Below are positions 18,272 through 29,600 of a DNA stretch of 64,000 nt, one piece after another. The position numbers were made by a program, and so were the translations under genes. Origin of the DNA: Limibacter armeniacum (GTDB taxonomy: Bacteria > Bacteroidota > Bacteroidia > Cytophagales > Flammeovirgaceae); contig NZ_JBAJNO010000008.1 in assembly GCF_036880985.1 (NCBI RefSeq), positions 1,302,001 through 1,366,000 of the forward strand, read 5' to 3'. Within the stretch, counting starts at the first letter, position 1; the number at the start of each line of letters is the position of its first letter. The notes beneath the pieces are model-generated. The model ran no database searches. It was not told the DNA's origin and saw only the letters and a program-made list of their open reading frames with translations.

Positions 18272-18811
18272 ATGGGCATTGCTATGGCAAGAAACGCATT
18301 CAACTATCAGCTGGACTTTGAGCATACTAACTTTAGAAAACATCCTGAGTTGTATAGAATTGGAATAGGAGAACAAGGGGTGTTATTGGTACAGCCATAC
18401 AAAAGTGAACTGCTACCGCATTGGCGTTTTAAGACAGAGGAAGCTGCAAAAGTATCAGCTGAGAAAATCTATAGCATGTTTGAGGTATACCTTCAGGCAA
18501 ATGACTTTGTGGGTGCTGATATGGCTAGAAAATTTTTGCAGATGGGTTTTACAAGGGCTAGGCGTTACGCCAATCATAAAAGTGGTAAAAAGTACCGTGA
18601 TTCAGCTGATGACAAAACAGAAGGATTGTCTTATCCTTACTCAAGTGGAAGCAAGAATAAAGGCAATGAGATATTACCAACAGAAACGGATGCATTGACC
18701 AATGAAAAAGCAAGGGCAGCTGCCGTATTTAAACACTTTTGGTGTAAGGCAAAAGACCATACTGAATACCAAAAACAAAAGGAAGCTTTTAAGGCTAAAT
18801 ACTACCAATAA
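18272..18811 (+). CDS. DUF4385-like conserved protein
   Basis: A 179-residue soluble protein. The N-terminal pattern FNYQLDFEHTNFRKHPELYRIG, GEQGVLLVQPYKSE and LLPHWRFKT matches my recollection of the DUF4385 family, found in many bacteria and some phages. Its function is unknown. The C-terminal part has ADMARKFLQMGFTRARRYANHKSG and a basic tail. Translation may begin at the second Met (18284). It is a lone gene ending at a shared terminator. Confidence 0.7.
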   Translation: MGIAMARNAFNYQLDFEHTNFRKHPELYRIGIGEQGVLLVQPYKSELLPHWRFKTEEAAKVSAEKIYSMFEVYLQANDFVGADMARKFLQMGFTRARRYANHKSGKKYRDSADDKTEGLSYPYSSGSKNKGNEILPTETDALTNEKARAAAVFKHFWCKAKDHTEYQKQKEAFKAKYYQ

Positions 18812-18814
18812 AGA

Positions 18815-18849
18815 TAAAGGGACCATCATTTGCATGAAAAGTCCCTTTA
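18815..18849. terminator. Probable terminator between convergent genes
   Basis: Stem TAAAGGGAC/GTCCCTTTA (9 bp) with a 17-nt loop. The T-rich run is weak on the plus side. Confidence 0.6.
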
Positions 18850-18859
18850 CTGTTAAAGC

Positions 18860-20080
18860 TTAATTCTTGAAGACAAAGTCTTCCATATAATCAAATTTCT
18901 TGGTCAGCTCACCTCCACTGGCAATGGTAGCATTACAGATAATTCCATGAGGGTCACTGTTGAGCAGGAGTGGAATGATCTCCTCCAAAAGTGACTGACC
19001 AAATCCTTCTGAGGCATCTTTTGGAAGTTCACAAGGTAGGTTGTCTACCGCCATTACCGTGATGTTGTCTGGATCAGAAAAAGCAGGAGCTTCTTCTCCA
19101 GTTATCCTATTATAGTCATAGATAGGGTCAGCGATGGTACTTGGTCTGAGCGTAGACGGAATCGGGTCTGCGATATCACAGCTGATGTCTGCTATCAGGC
19201 GGATACGGAAGTCTGCTGCTTTTGCTTGCTCTTGAGTAAAGAAAACAGGAGAAGTATTGTCCCAGAAGTGTCCAGCAATAAACAAGTCTGTATTACGGTA
19301 AAAGCGTTGGAAGTTTGATTCATACTCTTCACCATGGTTGTAAAAGTGGCTGTACTCAAATGGTTTCCCGTCTTTGTGTTTTACATAGTCTTCCGCATCA
19401 ATCCAGCAATATACAGGCTCGTCAAATGTTTTGTTGAGATATTCCTCTACCTCCACTTTACGTAATGATAAGGCCTCCAATATTTCATTGGCTCCTTTGG
19501 CTACCCTTCCACTACCAGTCAAGAGAATCTTGATAGGAGATAGTTCTACTTTTTCTAACTCATGTAGCATTTCCTGCATGTCATCACATTGATTTGCAGG
19601 CTTGAGTTCATAAGCTTTTTCTCTTTTGCCATATGCCAGAATACCATTATAGGCTCCTACAATACCTGCATACCTTCCAAATCCCAATACTCTATTTCCC
19701 TGTGGATATGTAAGGCACTCATAGTCCGTAAGGCTAATCTGCTTATCAATAATTGCCTTGATCAAAGGCTGGTTATATGGCTGAAGCTTATGGGTATGTG
19801 AGAAGAAGAAATATTGCTTCTCAGGCATCAATTGGGAGATAGGTACTTCCTTGACACCAAAAAGAATATCGCAGTCAGAGAGATCTTCTTTCATCTCTAT
19901 GCCCTTAGCTTCGTATTCTTCATCCGAAAAACACCTGATTGGACTGGGCTGTACAAATAGTTCAGCAGCTGGATATAAGTCTTTGATCTGTTTACACTGT
20001 TCTGGAGTAAACGGAACACGTTTGTCTGGCGGGTTTTTGCCCTCCCTGATAATGCCAATGCGATGTGTCTTGTTGTTCAT
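18860..20080 (-). CDS. Saccharopine/alanine dehydrogenase-like NAD(P) oxidoreductase
   Basis: A 406-residue protein of the alanine dehydrogenase/transhydrogenase N-domain family, closest in look to lysine-forming saccharopine dehydrogenase (LYS1-type). Seen: N-terminal RIGIIREGKNPPDKRVPFTP, LTDYECLTYPQGNRVLGFGRYAG, the nucleotide-binding stretch ILLTGSGRVAKGANE, and LIADISCDIADPIPSTLRPS. Family members oxidise amino-acid derivatives with NAD(P). The exact substrate is not evident, and no lysine-pathway genes are adjacent. It lies upstream of nothing on its strand except the convergent terminator. The LRR gene upstream on the same strand could be co-transcribed across a 69-bp gap. Confidence 0.78.
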   Translation of the reverse strand: MNNKTHRIGIIREGKNPPDKRVPFTPEQCKQIKDLYPAAELFVQPSPIRCFSDEEYEAKGIEMKEDLSDCDILFGVKEVPISQLMPEKQYFFFSHTHKLQPYNQPLIKAIIDKQISLTDYECLTYPQGNRVLGFGRYAGIVGAYNGILAYGKREKAYELKPANQCDDMQEMLHELEKVELSPIKILLTGSGRVAKGANEILEALSLRKVEVEEYLNKTFDEPVYCWIDAEDYVKHKDGKPFEYSHFYNHGEEYESNFQRFYRNTDLFIAGHFWDNTSPVFFTQEQAKAADFRIRLIADISCDIADPIPSTLRPSTIADPIYDYNRITGEEAPAFSDPDNITVMAVDNLPCELPKDASEGFGQSLLEEIIPLLLNSDPHGIICNATIASGGELTKKFDYMEDFVFKN

Positions 20081-20149
20081 TCAGTAAAAAGGGGTTTGTG
20101 TTTATAGTTAGTGTATCTATTAATGGATATTGAATTTAATTGAAAACAT

Positions 20150-20794
20150 TTAGTCTTCAATGATAAGCTTGCAGTCAGGGTGAGATTTTCTGAAAGCATT
20201 GATTTCCTGTTGGCTGACAGTTTCCTGACTGATATAGAGTTCTTCCAGATTGCTAAGTTCATACAGCATCATCAAAGAGTCTATGCTTGTTTCACGTAAA
20301 TCTAGCTTTTTGAGTGTATGTTGGTTACGTAATGGTGCCAACTCACTGATGTCCGTGTCTTTTGCCGAGAATTCTTCCAGTTGCATAGAGGAAAGTGGCA
20401 TCAGCTCATCAATATAAGTATGGTCAATATGAAGGACCCTAATACTGTTATTCAGCATGAGGCTTTCAAGTGAATCTATTGGTGTATGGCTGATATACAG
20501 CTCTTCCAAAAGAGGGAAATACATCAAGGGAAAAAGGGTGTCAATATCCGCATTCTGAAGGTAAATACGTCTCAACTGAAGCAAGTTGTGAAGAAACATG
20601 GTATCAGGCCAAAGTGGAGCTGATATTTCATCACCAAAAATGGATACGTATGCCTCCAGTGGAGAAGTATTGGCTTTTTGGGCAAATGCCTTTTGAATTG
20701 TATTGCTGTCTGTCTGTTCTTCCTGAAACCTGAGACTAACCATCAGGTTTGTCTTCCATTCATCTGGTAGTTTGCGCCAATCAGTGCTTTTCAT
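20150..20794 (-). CDS. Leucine-rich-repeat protein
   Basis: A 214-residue soluble protein with at least five degenerate leucine-rich repeats from about residue 70. They carry the pattern LxxLxxLxIxxTxIDSLxxL, for example LEELYISHTPIDSL, LKKLDLRETSIDSL and LEELYISQETVS. No signal peptide is visible, so it is probably cytoplasmic. LRRs bind proteins; no partner is evident. The first 60 residues have no recognised domain but recall the STAND-adjacent LRR proteins of Cytophagales, which is only an impression. It sits 69 bp upstream of the dehydrogenase gene on the same strand. Confidence 0.75.
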   Translation of the reverse strand: MKSTDWRKLPDEWKTNLMVSLRFQEEQTDSNTIQKAFAQKANTSPLEAYVSIFGDEISAPLWPDTMFLHNLLQLRRIYLQNADIDTLFPLMYFPLLEELYISHTPIDSLESLMLNNSIRVLHIDHTYIDELMPLSSMQLEEFSAKDTDISELAPLRNQHTLKKLDLRETSIDSLMMLYELSNLEELYISQETVSQQEINAFRKSHPDCKLIIED

Positions 20795-20920
20795 ATAGTA
20801 ATTCGTTTAGTCATTTGTGGCCTAATATTTTTGCGACGCAAAAAACGATGCAAAATGTCAATGCAAGATACGACAGTGGAAGAGTTGGTGCAAGTAGTAA
20901 AAGTAGGCTGTTGCCATAAT

Positions 20921-20960
20921 AAAAGGGTATCCCAACAGTAGCTGGAATACCCTTTTGTTT
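20921..20960 (-). terminator. Terminator after acyl-CoA ligase gene
   Basis: Stem AAAAGGGTAT/ATACCCTTTT (10 bp) lies just beyond the stop of the ligase gene; the A4 arm gives a T run when read on the minus strand. Confidence 0.75.
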
Positions 20961-20982
20961 TAATTATAGTCAGATAACTTGC

Positions 20983-22836
20983 CTAGTTTGGACTTTCAAC
21001 TGATTGTCCTTCGTATATCTGATCGATCAAATCCTGATGCTTTTTCAAGATAATACGGCGCTTGGGTTTCATGGTAGGTGTAAGCTCGGCTTCACTGCCA
21101 TCAGTCTTCTCTGCTTCCCATGTAGCCCCAACCAGTGCAAATTTCTTGATCTGTTCGATATGACTGAACTCGGGGTTATACATATCTATAATTTTTTGGT
21201 AATACTCCAATACTTCAGTCTTTTGAATGACTTCACCTAAAGTGGTCCATTGGATATTTTTATGGTCACACCAGTCTTTCAAGGCTTCTTCTGCCGGAAC
21301 GATCAGTGCAGAAACAAATTTGCGCTGTTCACCTACAACCATGATTTGTTCAATGAGAAAATCTTCTTTGAACCTATTCTCGATTGGAGCTGGAGCCACA
21401 TATTTACCTCCGGATGTTTTCAGAAGCTCTTTCTTACGGTCTGTGATTTTCAGGAACTGCATGCCATTTCTTTCCACCAGTTTGCCTATGTCTCCAGTTT
21501 TGAACCAAACATCACCATCGATCTCAACCATTACTTTGGCTGTTTCCTCAGGTTTCATGTAATATCCTTTCATGATATTAGGTCCTTTGGCGAGTAGCTC
21601 TCCCTCACCTTCAGCATAATTGCCATCGCTGCTGTCAATTCTTAATTCCACATTACTTAGTGCAGGTCCAATTGTTCCTAATAAAGCACCATTTTTCTCG
21701 AAACGTCCAATAGCCAAACCTGGAGAAGTTTCTGTAAGTCCATAGCCTTCTCGGATAGGAATACCCGCAGCGGAAAATACCTGTGCAATTTTCATAGGCA
21801 AAGGAGCTGCACCAGAAATAATGCCTTTCACATTTCCTCCAAGTGCTGCACGCCATTTACTGAAAATCAGTTTATCAGCAATAGCCCACTTAATGCCCTC
21901 AATAAAACCGTACTGCTTGTCATACTCAAAGCTTTTGGTCAGGTTTAATGCCCAGAAAAACAACGTGCGCTTGATACCTGTGAGGTCAAGACCTTTATTG
22001 TAGATCTTTTCATATACCTTTTCCAGCAGGCGAGGCACTGATGTAAAGAAGTGTGGTTTCACTGCTTGAATATCGCCATCCTCACCTCCAAGGTTATCCG
22101 TGCCAACATAATGTACATTGACGCCATTGGCAATATAGAAGTAAGTGGTTGTGCGTTCAAATATGTGGCATAGTGGAAGGAAACTCAATGTACGGTCGCC
22201 AGGTTCCAAAGGTGTGATGTCTCTTACATCCATCACATTGACCAATATATTATGGTGTGTCAGCATAACCCCTTTAGGGTTACCGGTAGTACCAGAAGTA
22301 TAGATGATGGTAGCTAGGTCATCTGCTTTTACAGCATCTCGAAGTTGCTCCAGTTCACTGTTGAGCTCATTGGTGAAAATGTCTTTCCAGAACTTGCAGC
22401 CTTTACGTTCGTCAAAGACGAAGACTTCCTGAATGGAAGCTACATTCTGCTGTGCCAACGTTACCTTTTCGTAGAGATCAGCACCACCCACAAAACAGAA
22501 CTTCACCTCTGTTTCATTGAAAATATACTCATATTCTCTTGGGCTAATAGTTGGGTATACAGGGACACTGATAGCTCCAATCTGTTGGATGGCCATATCC
22601 ATCATCACCCATTCAGGTCGGTTCTGATAGGCCGCAATTGCAATTCGGTCACCAGGCTTTACGCCTAACTTCAGTAAACCTCTGCCGGCGTGGTTAATAA
22701 TTTCCACGGCTTCTTCTGTACTGAAGTGTACCCAATTGCCTTTGTTTCTGTATCCAAATGCTTTGGATTGAGGGAAATTCTTTAATTGGAAATAAAGCAA
22801 ATCAAAGAGACGGGTCGCTTCTTGGATGTTTTTCAT
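20983..22836 (-). CDS. Long-chain fatty-acid-CoA ligase (FadD15/ACSL-like)
   Basis: A 617-residue AMP-forming enzyme of the long ACSL type; activates long-chain fatty acids for degradation or lipid synthesis. Seen: IIYTSGTTGNPKGVMLTHHN (about 195-215), FLPLCHIFERT, GYGLTETSPG, VWFKTGDIG, and ITDRKKELLKTSGGKYVAP with the fatty-acid gate region. The length and the ITDRKKELLKTSGGK motif distinguish it from the shorter ligase at 2836. It is a lone gene with its own terminator. It has no signal peptide and is likely associated with the inner membrane surface. Confidence 0.92.
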   Translation of the reverse strand: MKNIQEATRLFDLLYFQLKNFPQSKAFGYRNKGNWVHFSTEEAVEIINHAGRGLLKLGVKPGDRIAIAAYQNRPEWVMMDMAIQQIGAISVPVYPTISPREYEYIFNETEVKFCFVGGADLYEKVTLAQQNVASIQEVFVFDERKGCKFWKDIFTNELNSELEQLRDAVKADDLATIIYTSGTTGNPKGVMLTHHNILVNVMDVRDITPLEPGDRTLSFLPLCHIFERTTTYFYIANGVNVHYVGTDNLGGEDGDIQAVKPHFFTSVPRLLEKVYEKIYNKGLDLTGIKRTLFFWALNLTKSFEYDKQYGFIEGIKWAIADKLIFSKWRAALGGNVKGIISGAAPLPMKIAQVFSAAGIPIREGYGLTETSPGLAIGRFEKNGALLGTIGPALSNVELRIDSSDGNYAEGEGELLAKGPNIMKGYYMKPEETAKVMVEIDGDVWFKTGDIGKLVERNGMQFLKITDRKKELLKTSGGKYVAPAPIENRFKEDFLIEQIMVVGEQRKFVSALIVPAEEALKDWCDHKNIQWTTLGEVIQKTEVLEYYQKIIDMYNPEFSHIEQIKKFALVGATWEAEKTDGSEAELTPTMKPKRRIILKKHQDLIDQIYEGQSVESPN

Positions 22837-23699
22837 TGTTTCCGAGTTAGTTGTTTTAATAGGATTTAGTTTTGCGAATTTGCATAAACTACAATAATAA
22901 CAAGGCGCTTTCTAGCAGATTAGTGTATGTATGCATGTTTTTACCTTGTTATTCTTTTAAACTGTACTGAAAAACAAATATATACTCGTTCTCCAGTAAA
23001 TAATGATGTTGATTATTGGATCTTAAATTATTGTTATTTAGAGAGTATATCTGAAAAAAACAATCTAAAGAGCTATAATATTTGGATTATAGTTGTTTTG
23101 GTGTGCTAGATCGAAAGTACGTATTCATTTAATGGGGTGTTTTTACTACAGGTAGGTTAATGTTACTGCATAAAAAATCAGCCAGATAAGCATTTCAGTT
23201 CTATAGGTAGATTCTACTATTGATGATACTTACTGTAGTATCATTAAGACTATTTGAAGTAATTATATGGATGAGGGACTTGTTGTTTTTTGTATAAAAA
23301 TACTAAACTGATTAATAATTTGATATTGAGTGTGTTGTTTTTTTAAAATACTGTAACCGATTCATATATAATGATTATGTAGTCAGAAAAGGCTATTTAA
23401 GTTATGATCAATAGTTAATTATATTTAAATTTATTGAATTATTAATGGGAGGTGCTATAGGTTGCTAATGAGTTGTTTGTAGCCTTATATCTACCCTTGA
23501 ATAGATTTAAAGGTGATTTTTAAACTAGAAAATCAAATTTTTATTAACCTTAATTTTTAACTCACGTAAAAATGAAATATCAATATTAAGATCGATGTAA
23601 AACTATTTTTTGTTTAAACATCGAGATTCTTTTCGTATTTAATTATTCAATTTTTTTAGACAAGCCTAAAGTTTAAACTAAAATCAAAAACCATTTTTT
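22837..23699. other. Long AT-rich intergenic region upstream of the giant subtilase gene
   Basis: About 860 bases without a believable gene; the short frames present have no protein-like features. The region is strongly AT-rich with many TTTAAA-type runs. It probably carries the promoters of the divergent ligase and subtilase genes. No repeat, tRNA or clear consensus promoter was found. Confidence 0.5.
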
Positions 23700-26600
23700 A
23701 TGTACCGGAATTTTATCTCCAAGCTTATTGGGTTAACCCTGATAGGATTGCTTATGTGTGCACATTCGTGGGCACAATGGCCTACAAGTGTTTCCTTTGC
23801 TGATGTAAATGAACATACCATTAGGGTAAAACTAAAAGCTGAATCATTAGCTAAATTTGATAGTAAAATAGCAAGAAAGTCAGCTACAGGTGTTGTAGAG
23901 TTTGGTAGGTCTGATGTTGATAACCTGAATAAGCAATTCAGTGTGAAAAACTGGACAAGAGTATTTCCTTACTCTGCAAAATTTGAAGATCGCCACCAAA
24001 AACATGGTCTACACTTATGGTATGAATTAAAGTTTGAAGGAGATGTTTCTTCAATTGAAGTGGCAAAAGCTTACAAACAGATTTCAGATTTTAGTATCGT
24101 AAAACCTGTTTTAAAGAAAAGCCTTCCTAAAGAGCAATTTCAAAAAGTAGAAAAGACAACAGCATCAACTTCTTCTGTTTTTAATGACCCTATGTTGCCC
24201 TATCAGTGGCATTACAATAATACAGGTCAGTCTGGTGGTACAGCAGGTGCCGATATTAACTTATTTGAAGCTTGGTCTCAGTCATACGGTTCATCAAATG
24301 TAATTGTAGCGATTACTGACGGAGGGGTAGATGTGAATCACGAGGACCTGAAAGATAACCTATGGGTTAATGAGGCAGAACTAAATGGAGTAGATGGAGT
24401 AGATGATGATGGTAACGGTTATGTTGATGATATACATGGGGTCAATTTTGCTCTCAATACTGGTAATATTGAACCGGATAATCACGGTTCACATGTGGCA
24501 GGAACTATTGCAGCTGTCAACAACAATGGTATTGGTGTTTCAGGAGTTGCTGGTGGTAGTGGTCAGGGCGATGGTGTACGCGTCATGTCTTGTGAGACAT
24601 TTACCAATTACGGTAATACAGGTTTTGCCCAATCCTACATTTATGCAGCGGATAACGGCGCTGTTATCTCACAAAACAGTTGGGGCTATACCTCTCCTGG
24701 TTATTATGAGCAGGAGGTTTTGGATGCTATTGACTATTTTATTGAAGAGGCTGGTAATTATGCAGGAAGCCCAATGAAAGGTGGTATTGTGATCTTTGCA
24801 GCTGGAAACGATGGTAGAGATGACAGTTACTATCCAGGTTATTACGAACCCGTATTTTCAGTAGCGTCTACTAACCATAATGATGTAAAGTCGTGGTACA
24901 GTAATTATGGAACATGGGTTGAGGCTTCTGCTCCAGGTGGAGAAACCAACTCAGTAAGTAATCAAGGAGTACTCAGTACACTTGCGTATAATTCTTATGG
25001 TTATTACCAAGGTACTTCAATGGCATGTCCACATATGTCAGGTATTGCAGCTTTGGTGATTTCTAAAGCAAATGGAAATATTACCAATCAGGAGCTATGG
25101 GATATTCTGGTAGAATCGACTGATAATATTGAAGCCTTAAACCCAACTTATCAAGGAAAGCTTGGTAGTGGTAGGATTGATGCCAAATTGGCATTGGATA
25201 AGGTGTCTAGTGTAGGAAATCTAACATTTCAGCCTGGTTCCTTGACCTTTAATCTTAAACAAGGAGAGACGACAAGTCAAGTATTGAAATTGGTTAATAC
25301 TTCATCTGATGAGATTGATTTTTCGTTGACATCAGCTAATGCATGGGTAACACTAGATGTGACAGATGGGACAGTAGCGGCTGGTAGCGTAACCAATATT
25401 GAAGTAATGATTAATGCTACAGGTTTAACGTCAGGAGTCTATGAAAGTCATATTTCGATAGAAGCAAACGGTGGCAGTATTATACCTGTAAGGCTGGATC
25501 TATTAGGAGATCCTAATCTGATTCAACCTTCAAATATTGATTATGGAACTGTCTATGTAGGAATGGATAAAACCATGTATGTAGAAGTGATTAATAGTCA
25601 ATATGGGATTTTAGAAATCTCAGATATAACTGTAGATAATGCGGACTTTACCATCACCAATACGAGTCTGACTTTACCTCCTTATGGGAATGATTTTATT
25701 GAAGTGAAGTTCTCACCTTCAGTAGGAGGGAGCCGTACAGGTATGATGACTATAGTATCTAATGACCCGGATACTTCGCAAATGACAGTGAACCTAACAG
25801 GTATTGGTAATGCGAATACACCTCCTACAGCTTCCCTTTCAGTTACAGAAATTCAGGTTAATCAGCTTGAGGCTGGAGCGGATACTGTTACGATGACATT
25901 AACGAATACGGGAGGTGAGTTATTGAACTATAGTTTTGGGTATTATGATCCTAATATATCTGTTAATCAGTTGTCAAGGGTAGGGCGGTTTACAAATTAC
26001 GAACCACAAAAGGGTGAAGAGTCTGTCCAAAAAGGTTTTCCTGTGCAGTATGGCTATGGTAATGATGGTCAACTAAATGGATACAGATGGGTAGATAGCA
26101 ACGAAAATGTTGGATTTAATTATGAATGGAATGATATATCAACTACGGGTTCTGCTAGAAGTATGTCAGATGATAGTTATTTCCAGCTTAACTTGAATAA
26201 TTTTTCATTCCCATATTATGGACAGAATTATTCCAGTGTATATATCTGTAGCAATGGCTTTTTAAATTTTCAGTCAGGTTATTCCAATACTGGAGGAAGT
26301 GCTTTGCCTAATATGGGTACTCCGAATACAGTAATTGCACCATATTGGGTAGATCTACTTTACACGACTGTTTACTATCAAGAATTTGCTGACCGATTGG
26401 TAATACAGTACAACTCTAAATATTTTTCAGATACTTCTCTGGATGCCATTTTTCAGGTAGTACTTTATGCTGACGGTAATATTAAGTTTTTCTATAATAA
26501 AATAGATCGTCCAACATCTGGAACAGTAGGGATAGAGAATGAAGATGGTTCGAAGGGGATGACGGTTGTTTACAACAACACTTACCTGCAGAATGGTTTG

Positions 26601-29600
26601 GGAGTACTGATTACTCAAGATGATTTGATTACGTCAGTGACGCCAGGTGCTGGAACCTTGTCGGTAGGGGAAAGTACAACGGTAGCATTAGCCTACAATA
26701 CAATCAACACATTTGAATTAGGAGGATATAGTGAACGAATTATTCAGCTATATTCTAATGATCCTGTAAATGAAACTCGGAATATTCCATTTTTGGTAAA
26801 GTATGGAGGTGTATTTTTAAATGCATCACCAGAAGAAATAAAGACACAAGCATTTTTAGGATATTCGTTTGAGGATTCTGTTTTACTGGAAAATACTGGT
26901 TATGCAGATATCAGTATTACAAATATTGCAACGGATATTACAGGGTTGATATTTGACCAGACAAGCTTTACACTTGGAGACAAAGAGCGTAAGGCTATAA
27001 TCATGTCTTTGGATCCTCAGACACTAGGTACATTGACTGGAAATATTACTTTCAATACAAGTGATACAACACAGGCAACTGTTACGATTCCAGTAACCAT
27101 TGAGGTTGTTAATGCACCATCAGGAGAGGTGTCCGTTGATTCTCTTTCAATGACACTTTATCAAGGACAGGTAGACTCACTAACTTTTGAGTTGACTAAC
27201 CTTTCTTCTACAGCTAATCTAGTATACGAAGTTTCAGTGCATGAACTTGGGACTCTGGAAAATATTAAGACACTGGTTTCTAGATACGAAATACAGAGGG
27301 TGAAGAAAGAAAGTGATCACAAGTCTTTCGTTGTTGAACAGTATCATGTGGATAAACCACAAACTGTTTTTGTTAATCCAGCTTCAACTTCAGGAATGCA
27401 CGTAGCAGTTTTGGCTGCGGACTTTGATGGAAACAGGCAATATTTTACGGAGAGATTACAAGAGTTTAGTGACTTTGAATCTGTGTCACATTTTGATTTG
27501 TCAACTTGGACGCCAGATCTTGAAGCGCTAATGCTTTTTGATGCAGTACTTGTTTATAGTGCTGATAATTTTAACGATAGAGAGGCATTGGGTGACGTAT
27601 TGGCTGACTACTATGATTTAGGGGGAGGTGTTGTGACGGGCTTGTATGAGATGATAACAAGTAGTGATTATCCAGAGGTGACAATCGGTGGTAGATGGGA
27701 GAATGAAAATTACTATTTGTATGAGAGAGGTAATTACCAAAGAGTCGGAGCTAGTTTGGATATGAGCTTTGATGCTACTCACCCAGTAATGCAGGGAGTA
27801 GGACCTTTTACTTTATATACATCTCCTGGTACTGGAGCAACGAATGGTGCTGAGGTGTTGGCTTCTTTTGATAATGGTTTACCAGCAGTGTTGGTTAAAG
27901 ACAGATTAGTATCTTTAGGTATATATCCATTGGATATTAGTTGGTTTAGTGAAGGAATACAGTTGGTGATAAATGCGCTTCACTATAGTGGGAAAGATAA
28001 AAAATGGTTATCAGTACTTCCTAAATCTGGTACAGTTTCTCCTACTGTATCAAATGAATTGAACGCAATTTTCAATGGATCAGCATTAGCACCAGGGATC
28101 TATGAGTTAGAGGCAAAAATAGCGACCAATATACCGGATGTTCAGTCATTTAGTCTACCAGTAAAAATGACTGTGGATGCAGCACCTGTTATGCTAGTAT
28201 CTACACCATATTTTGAGAACTTTGGATCACAATACGTTGATAGTATATATGTAAAGGCTATATCAATTAAGAACTTAGGTGGTGCATATTTAGATGTGAA
28301 TCTCTCAACTACTTTGGAGGATTTCTATTTGGAACAAACTGCGATAAGTGTAGCTCCTTATACTGAAAGATATGTCAATGTATATTTCCAACCAAGAAGT
28401 GAAGGGCGGAAGGATGCTTTATTGGAAATCACTAGTAATGCTTACAATCTTTCATCCTTATCATTGAATATGTTTGGCAGTGGGGTTGCCAACAGTTCTT
28501 ATTCTGTAGATAAATCTTCTATTGATTTAGAAATGACTATAGGAGATGCAGAAACTGAGCAATTGGTTCTCAAAAACAATGGACAAAGTGAAGTAGACTA
28601 TGTTCTGAATGTTGTAGGAAAAAATGCGGTTGTAAATACAGCTGAAGGAAATGAACCTATTATTGTGAAAAATAATGAGGGGCAAATTATCCTGATGAAG
28701 AGGGAGGTATCTAATAAATCTCCTATGTATGTCGATTATGGTTTTGACTTACTAGTGTTGACTACAGCTCCGTATGAGTATCAGACCTACATCTGGGAAG
28801 ATCTTTGGCAAGCAGGTGATTTCAAAACGATGAGTATTGAAAGAATAAATAATTACATTCCTCCACTTAGTACCATACAGAAATATGATGCAGTATTATT
28901 ATTTGGATATGGAAGTAACAGTATTTATTCAAAAACAGAGTTAGGAAATTATCTTTACCAATATGTGCAAGAAGGAGGAAATGTAGTAACAGCCAGTGAT
29001 TATAATAGTGGATATACCTATAGTGTATTGGGAGGTGCTTGGGAAACAAATGGTTACAATCTATATGAGCCTGCATCTTTCAATAGTCCAGGAATTCAAG
29101 GGTTAGGAGAAGTGGTTGTAACAGATCACCCTATTATGGAGGAAGTAGATACATTGTTAAGTACCTATAATACCAGAAGACAAAATATTTCAACCTTAAT
29201 AACAGGTACTTCAGTAGTGGCAAGATGGGCAGATAACCTACCTCTTGTACTGGAGAAAGAAATAGATGGACATCGCTTGATACACCTTAATTTTATGCCA
29301 GGCACTGGTGTATGGGACGAAAGTACAACTGATGGCACTAGAATGTTGGCTAATGCTATTAAGTACGTTAACGTTGCGAATGGTGGTACAGATGTAGATT
29401 GGTTGTCTGCAAGTTCATATGAAGGAACGCTAGCTGTGGGAGACTCGGCTTTGATAGACCTTACATTCAGTGCCGACACGTTGGCAGAAGGCTTGTACAA
29501 TGCAGATATCAAATACTATACTTATGATCAAGATGTATATAGATACAAAGGTTCGATACCTGTTTCGTTAAACTTACTGGGTACACCGAATTTAGAAACA

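Noticed and set aside
22927-23109. Short frame in the 863-bp gap before the giant subtilase gene
   Set aside because: AT-driven chance frame with no signal, domain or ribosome-binding support.
24403-24777. Overlapping 124-codon frame inside the subtilase domain
   Set aside because: It lies in another frame of a clearly coding, motif-complete region and has Met/Val-rich shadow composition.
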